A stretch of 8,998 nucleotides of DNA from Thermomicrobiales bacterium (GTDB taxonomy: Bacteria; Chloroflexota; Chloroflexia; Thermomicrobiales; UBA6265), in assembly GCA_025928535.1 (NCBI GenBank), contig JAICJJ010000080.1:1-8998 (forward strand), read 5' to 3'. A model generated the notes under the pieces. That model saw nothing but the letters and a program-made list of their open reading frames with translations, searched no databases and was not told where the DNA came from. Each line of letters starts with the position of its first letter. Position 1 is the stretch's first letter. Positions 7,074 through 8,998 of this stretch are shown here, piece by piece. A program made the position numbers and the translations under genes.

Positions 7074-7103
7074 TTGAATGGCCGCGCCGCCAAATGCTAC
7101 ACT
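7074..7103 (+). promoter_or_regulatory. extended -10 promoter for rpsO
   Basis: TTGAAT at 7074-7079 (four of six against TTGACA), an 18-nt spacer, and TACACT at 7098-7103 preceded by TGC (7095-7097), an extended -10. The predicted start is near 7110, giving a 78-nt leader before the rpsO ATG. The 9-nt core TGCTACACT differs by one base from TGCTATACT ahead of ruvB. Confidence 0.55.
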
Positions 7104-7127
7104 TCCACGGCTGGCATTGTGCTCGGC

Positions 7128-7149
7128 ATGATTTCGTAATGATTTCGAC
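7128..7149 (+). repeat. two-copy direct repeat in the rpsO leader
   Basis: ATGATTTCG occurs at 7128-7136 and again at 7139-7147, an 11-bp period (close to one helical turn), inside the predicted rpsO 5' leader. The local AT-richness stands out from the surroundings. It could be a protein-binding site or part of a leader RNA fold; two copies only, so chance is not excluded. Confidence 0.5.
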
Positions 7150-7164
7150 GAATCGGGCGATTCG
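7149..7164 (+). promoter_or_regulatory. leader hairpin before the rpsO ribosome binding site
   Basis: CGAATC (7149-7154) pairs perfectly with GATTCG (7159-7164) around a GGGC loop, six bases before the AGGGAGG ribosome binding site at 7171-7177. In several bacteria S15 represses its own mRNA by binding structured rpsO leaders, and those structures differ between phyla. A role here is inference from position. Confidence 0.4.
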
Positions 7165-7187
7165 CGAGTGAGGGAGGCTCCGCCGGC

Positions 7188-7457
7188 ATGGCGTTGCAGC
7201 GCGCACAAAAAGACGACATCATCTCCGATTTTCGCGTTCATGAATCCGACACGGGCTCGCCTGAGGTGCAGATCGCGCTGCTGACCGAGCGCATTCTCGG
7301 CTTGACCGATCATCTGCGAACCCATAAGCACGATCATCATTCGCGGCGCGGCCTGCTCAAGCTCGTCGGCCGGCGTCGGCGCCTGCTCGCCTATTTGAGC
7401 GACAAAGACGTCGAACGCTATCGGGCCACGATCGCGCGCCTCGGTCTGCGAAAGTAG
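7188..7457 (+). CDS. rpsO: 30S ribosomal protein S15
   Basis: S15 is a primary binding protein of the 16S rRNA central domain and helps nucleate 30S platform assembly. The 89-residue product has the exact family length. Conserved segments are [16 protein letters not shown] (21-36), [25 protein letters not shown] (46-70) and the C-terminal [13 protein letters not shown]. The HDHHSRRGL stretch and basic helix that contact rRNA are intact. The ATG at 7188 follows AGGGAGG (7171-7177) with 10 nt spacing. It is followed by a terminator-like hairpin and then pnp on the same strand, the widespread rpsO-pnp order. The leader carries a direct repeat and a hairpin that may serve autoregulation. Confidence 0.99.
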   Translation: MALQRAQKDDIISDFRVHESDTGSPEVQIALLTERILGLTDHLRTHKHDHHSRRGLLKLVGRRRRLLAYLSDKDVERYRATIARLGLRK

Positions 7458-7549
7458 GCGGCGGCAACGAACGCGAACGATCCTGCTTCCGCCATTTCGC
7501 CAATTCGCGCCCAATTCGGATGGCCGCCGCAAACGCGGCGAACGTGCCG

Positions 7550-7579
7550 ACGGCCTGGGGGTCATCCCCTGGGCCGTTT
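7550..7579 (+). terminator. rho-independent-like terminator after rpsO
   Basis: ACGGCCTGGGGG (7550-7561) pairs with CCCCTGGGCCGT (7566-7577) in a 12-bp stem including two G-U pairs, with a TCAT tetraloop, followed by TTTGGTT. The G-U pairs work only in plus-strand RNA, so the hairpin is direction-specific. The T-tract is short, so termination may be partial and allow read-through into pnp. Confidence 0.65.
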
Positions 7580-7611
7580 GGTTGCCGGCGAAGCCAGCCC
7601 GCCGGCGGCCA
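7579..7611 (+). other. 12-bp stem-loop at the start of the pnp leader
   Basis: TGGTTGCCGGCG (7579-7590) pairs with CGCCGGCGGCCA (7600-7611), two of the pairs being G-U, around a 9-nt loop. It begins at the end of the terminator T-tract and ends on the first base of the AGGAGAGGAG ribosome binding site. It could be an RNase III or RNA-binding site; function is inferred only from position. Confidence 0.55.
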
Positions 7612-7635
7612 GGAGAGGAGCGCGCCATGATGTAG
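7611..7635 (+). promoter_or_regulatory. strong ribosome binding site with ATG-ATG-TAG mini-ORF
   Basis: AGGAGAGGAG (7611-7620) is the strongest Shine-Dalgarno sequence in the window. Six nt later come ATG (7627), ATG (7630) and TAG (7633-7635). A ribosome loading here would make only Met-Met and stop, a typical layout for a regulatory stalling or ribosome-holding site. Alternatively it is a decayed gene start or coincidence. Confidence 0.4.
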
Positions 7636-7644
7636 TCGTCTGAC

Positions 7645-7673
7645 GCCCGCATTCCCGGCGAACGGGATGGGGC
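7645..7673 (+). other. bulged stem-loop in the pnp leader
   Basis: GCCC (7645-7648) pairs with GGGC (7670-7673), then CA, T and CCCG continue the stem with single bulges at 7649 and 7652, closing on a GCGAA loop (7658-7662). This is 11 pairs in total and abuts the perfect 13-bp stem that follows. Confidence 0.45.
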
Positions 7674-7675
7674 AT

Positions 7676-7714
7676 TGGAGCGCGCCGGGGCTCGGCGAAC
7701 GCCGGCGCGCTCCA
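7676..7714 (+). other. perfect 13-bp stem-loop in the pnp leader
   Basis: TGGAGCGCGCCGG (7676-7688) is exactly complementary to CCGGCGCGCTCCA (7702-7714), with a 13-nt loop. No T-run follows, so it is not a terminator. In E. coli a double-stranded pnp leader is cut by RNase III and then used by PNPase to destabilise its own mRNA; this stem is a candidate counterpart, by analogy only. The left arm repeats the GGAGCGCGCC at 7617-7626, so the right arm could pair with either copy. Confidence 0.65.
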
Positions 7715-7728
7715 GTTCCTCATCCAGG

Positions 7729-7768
7729 GCCGGGACTCGACCCCGGCGCGCCGAAGTTCGGCCGCGCC
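7729..7768 (+). other. two overlapping, mutually exclusive stems
   Basis: Stem one is GCCGGG (7729-7734) with CCCGGC (7742-7747) around an ACTCGAC loop. Stem two is GGCGC plus GCCGA (7745-7754) with TCGGC plus GCGCC (7758-7768, one bulged C at 7763) around an AGT loop. They share bases 7745-7747, so only one can form fully at a time. Confidence 0.45.
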
Positions 7769-7777
7769 ACGATTCCC

Positions 7778-7793
7778 GCCGGATCGATCCGGC
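7778..7793 (+). other. 16-bp perfect palindrome before the pnp ribosome binding site
   Basis: GCCGGATCGATCCGGC is a perfect palindrome. As RNA it gives a 6-bp stem with a UCGA loop, two bases before GAGGAG (7796-7801), the pnp ribosome binding site. It could equally be a DNA operator. It may modulate access to the pnp start. Confidence 0.5.
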
Positions 7794-7807
7794 CCGAGGA
7801 GCACCCG

Positions 7808-8998
7808 ATGACGCTCGACAACACTCCCACAATCCATACCGTCGAACTCGAAATCGCCGGCCGCAGCCTTTCGCTCGAAACCGGGCGCGTCGCCGGCCTG
7901 GCGGACGGCGCCGTCGTCGTCCGCTATGGCGACACGACGGTTCTCTCGACCGTGGTCGGCGAAAGCCAGCCGCGCGAAGACGTTCCCTTTTTTCCGCTGA
8001 CGGTCGACTACGAAGAGCGGATGTATGCGGCTGGCAAGATTCCCGGCGGCTTCATCAAGCGCGAAGGCCGGCCGACCGAAGCGGCGATTCTGGCCGCGCG
8101 CCTGACCGACCGGCCGATCCGTCCTCTCTTCCCGAAGGGCTACCGGGCCGAAGTCCAGGTCATCAGCACCGTCATGTCGGCCGATCAGGAAAACGACCCC
8201 GACATCTTGTCGATCATCGGCGCGTCGGCGGCGCTGACGCTTTCGCCGATCCCCTTCGATGGTCCGGTCGGCGCGGTGCGGGTTGGTTATGTCGATGGCA
8301 AGATCGTCATCAACCCGACGACGACGATGCTCGAATCGAGCAAACTCGACATGGTCATCGCCGGCACCGCCGACGCGATCATGATGGTCGAAGGCGAAGC
8401 GGACATCATTCCCGAAGCGGTTATGCTCGACGCCATCGCGGCCGCGCACGACGTGATCCGCGACCTCTGCCGGATCCAGAACGACCTGCGGGCGCTGGCC
8501 GGCAAGGAAAAATGGGCGTACGAGCCGCCGCAGCGGGACGAAGCGCTCTTCGCCCGCGTGCGCGACATCATCGGCGACCGACTCCACGAGGCGGTCAGCA
8601 ACCCCGACAAGGTCGTTCGCCTCGAAGGCACGAGCGAGCTCAAGCGCGAATTGATCGAAACGGTCGAAGCGCAAGACGCGGCCGGCGACGGCGGGGTCTG
8701 GTCGACGAAAGAAATTGGCGACGCGTTCGAAGCGTTGCTGAAAGACGAGGTCCGCGGCGGCATCCTGCGCGACGGCACGCGGCCCGACGGCCGGAAGCCG
8801 GACGAGATTCGTCCGATCTGGTGCGAGGTCGGCTACCTGCCGCGCACGCACGGTTCGGCGATCTTCACCCGCGGGCAAACCCAGGTCGTGACGGTCGTCA
8901 CGCTGGGCTCGACCGCGGAAGAACAGCGGCTCGATTCGATCAGCCCGGAAGACAGTAAGCGCTATATCCATCACTACAATTTCCCGCCGTTCAGCGTC
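7808..8998 (+). CDS. pnp: polyribonucleotide nucleotidyltransferase (PNPase), 3' end beyond the window
   Basis: PNPase degrades RNA 3'-to-5' with phosphate, and can add tails in reverse; it is a trimer that often works with RNase E/Y and helicases. The first 397 codons are present and the frame is open to the window edge; the family is about 700-750 residues. Visible parts are the first RNase PH-like domain (about 10-145, with VDYEERMYAAGKIPGGF at 66-82, the KREGRPTE loop at 84-91 and LTDRPIRPLFP at 99-109), the helical linker (about 240-315) and the start of the second RNase PH domain (RPDGRKPDEIRPI at 325-337, LPRTHGSAIFTRGQTQ at 344-359, then YNFPPFSV). The catalytic second core, KH and S1 domains lie outside. 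The ATG at 7808 has GAGGAG 6 nt upstream. The same frame is open back to an ATG at 7667, but the family homology starts just after 7808 and the earlier ATG lacks a ribosome binding site. Confidence 0.98.
   Translation, partial: MTLDNTPTIHTVELEIAGRSLSLETGRVAGLADGAVVVRYGDTTVLSTVVGESQPREDVPFFPLTVDYEERMYAAGKIPGGFIKREGRPTEAAILAARLTDRPIRPLFPKGYRAEVQVISTVMSADQENDPDILSIIGASAALTLSPIPFDGPVGAVRVGYVDGKIVINPTTTMLESSKLDMVIAGTADAIMMVEGEADIIPEAVMLDAIAAAHDVIRDLCRIQNDLRALAGKEKWAYEPPQRDEALFARVRDIIGDRLHEAVSNPDKVVRLEGTSELKRELIETVEAQDAAGDGGVWSTKEIGDAFEALLKDEVRGGILRDGTRPDGRKPDEIRPIWCEVGYLPRTHGSAIFTRGQTQVVTVVTLGSTAEEQRLDSISPEDSKRYIHHYNFPPFSV

Larger units (their letters stand above)
7458..7807 (+). other. 350-nt rpsO-pnp intergenic region, highly structured
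   Basis: No convincing protein gene is visible. In order it holds: two copies of CCAATTCG (7500-7507 and 7511-7518, 11-bp period); a 6-bp hairpin CGCCGC/GCGGCG (7525-7540); a terminator-like 12-bp hairpin (7550-7577); a second 12-bp stem (7579-7611); a strong ribosome binding site with an ATG-ATG-TAG mini-ORF (7611-7635); a bulged stem (7645-7673); a perfect 13-bp stem (7676-7714); two overlapping stems (7729-7768); a palindrome (7778-7793); and the pnp ribosome binding site. The heptamer GGCGAAC recurs at 7537, 7657 and 7694, falling in hairpin loops twice. I find no clear separate pnp promoter in it. Confidence 0.7.

Noticed and set aside
7006..7187. Promoter for mtnP on the minus strand
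   Set aside because: Weak candidates such as TAGCAT near 7098 lack a fitting -35 or usable spacing. I could not support a specific site.
7729..7747. tRNA T-arm look-alike on the minus strand (CCGGG, GTCGAGT, CCCGG)
   Set aside because: No acceptor, D-arm or anticodon arm can be built around it, and the first loop base is G instead of T. It is better explained as one of the leader stems.
7675..8958. 427-codon plus-strand frame overlapping pnp
   Set aside because: It is in a different phase from the clear PNPase sequence starting at 7808 and is Arg/Gly-rich without motifs.
7562..8974. 470-codon minus-strand open frame opposite pnp and its leader
   Set aside because: It is antisense to the recognisable PNPase, has a composition dominated by Arg, Asp and Ala, and recognisable domains are absent. 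It is a mirror of pnp codon bias.
1..8998. Mobile element, phage, CRISPR, defence or biosynthetic cluster
   Set aside because: All recognisable genes are core functions in tight co-directional order. I saw no transposase, integrase, terminal repeats, repeat-spacer array or composition break.

Overview
The window is about 9 kb of GC-rich bacterial chromosome (I estimate low-to-mid 60s percent G+C), almost fully coding. It holds nine complete genes, one gene cut by the right edge, and a possible gene start at the left edge. All recognisable genes are core or housekeeping. I see no phage, IS, CRISPR, toxin-antitoxin or tRNA gene. The content and protein style (an S15/PNPase block, a Trm112-like protein with a C-P-x-D first motif, an NrtR-type NUDIX regulator, a lone FtsW/RodA protein) suggest Chloroflexota, perhaps Thermomicrobia-like. 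That placement is inference from reading, not from a search.

Minus strand (7005 down to 83): one long co-directional run, in transcription order mtnP (methylthioadenosine phosphorylase), ftsW/rodA-family glycosyltransferase, an nrtR-like NUDIX-winged-helix regulator, nadK (NAD kinase), a membrane-anchored TPR protein, a Trm112-like zinc-ribbon protein, ruvB and queA. mtnP/ftsW and ruvB/queA overlap by 4 nt (ATGA and GTGA). Other gaps are 13 to 90 nt. Internal promoters are likely: an extended -10 directly abuts the ruvB ATG and predicts a leaderless mRNA, and a -35/-10 pair lies ahead of nrtR and moves its likely start to a GTG at 4768. The regulator and nadK together form a small NAD(P) module. 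The other genes cover nucleoside salvage, cell-wall synthesis, tRNA queuosine modification and Holliday-junction migration, with no single shared pathway.

Plus strand (7074 to 8998): rpsO (S15) followed by pnp (PNPase, first 397 codons). The rpsO leader has a good promoter, an 11-bp-period direct repeat and a hairpin just before the ribosome binding site. The 350-nt rpsO-pnp gap has no convincing gene. It carries a terminator-like 12-bp hairpin and then a dense series of stem-loops running up to the pnp ribosome binding site. That series includes a perfect 13-bp stem, a strong ribosome binding site feeding an ATG-ATG-TAG mini-ORF, and repeats allowing alternative pairing. This structured pnp leader is the most unusual thing in the window and could be a post-transcriptional control element.

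I did not find a clear, entirely new multi-gene system here. The best leads are the pnp leader, the rpsO leader, the leaderless ruvB promoter and the nrtR-nadK pairing.
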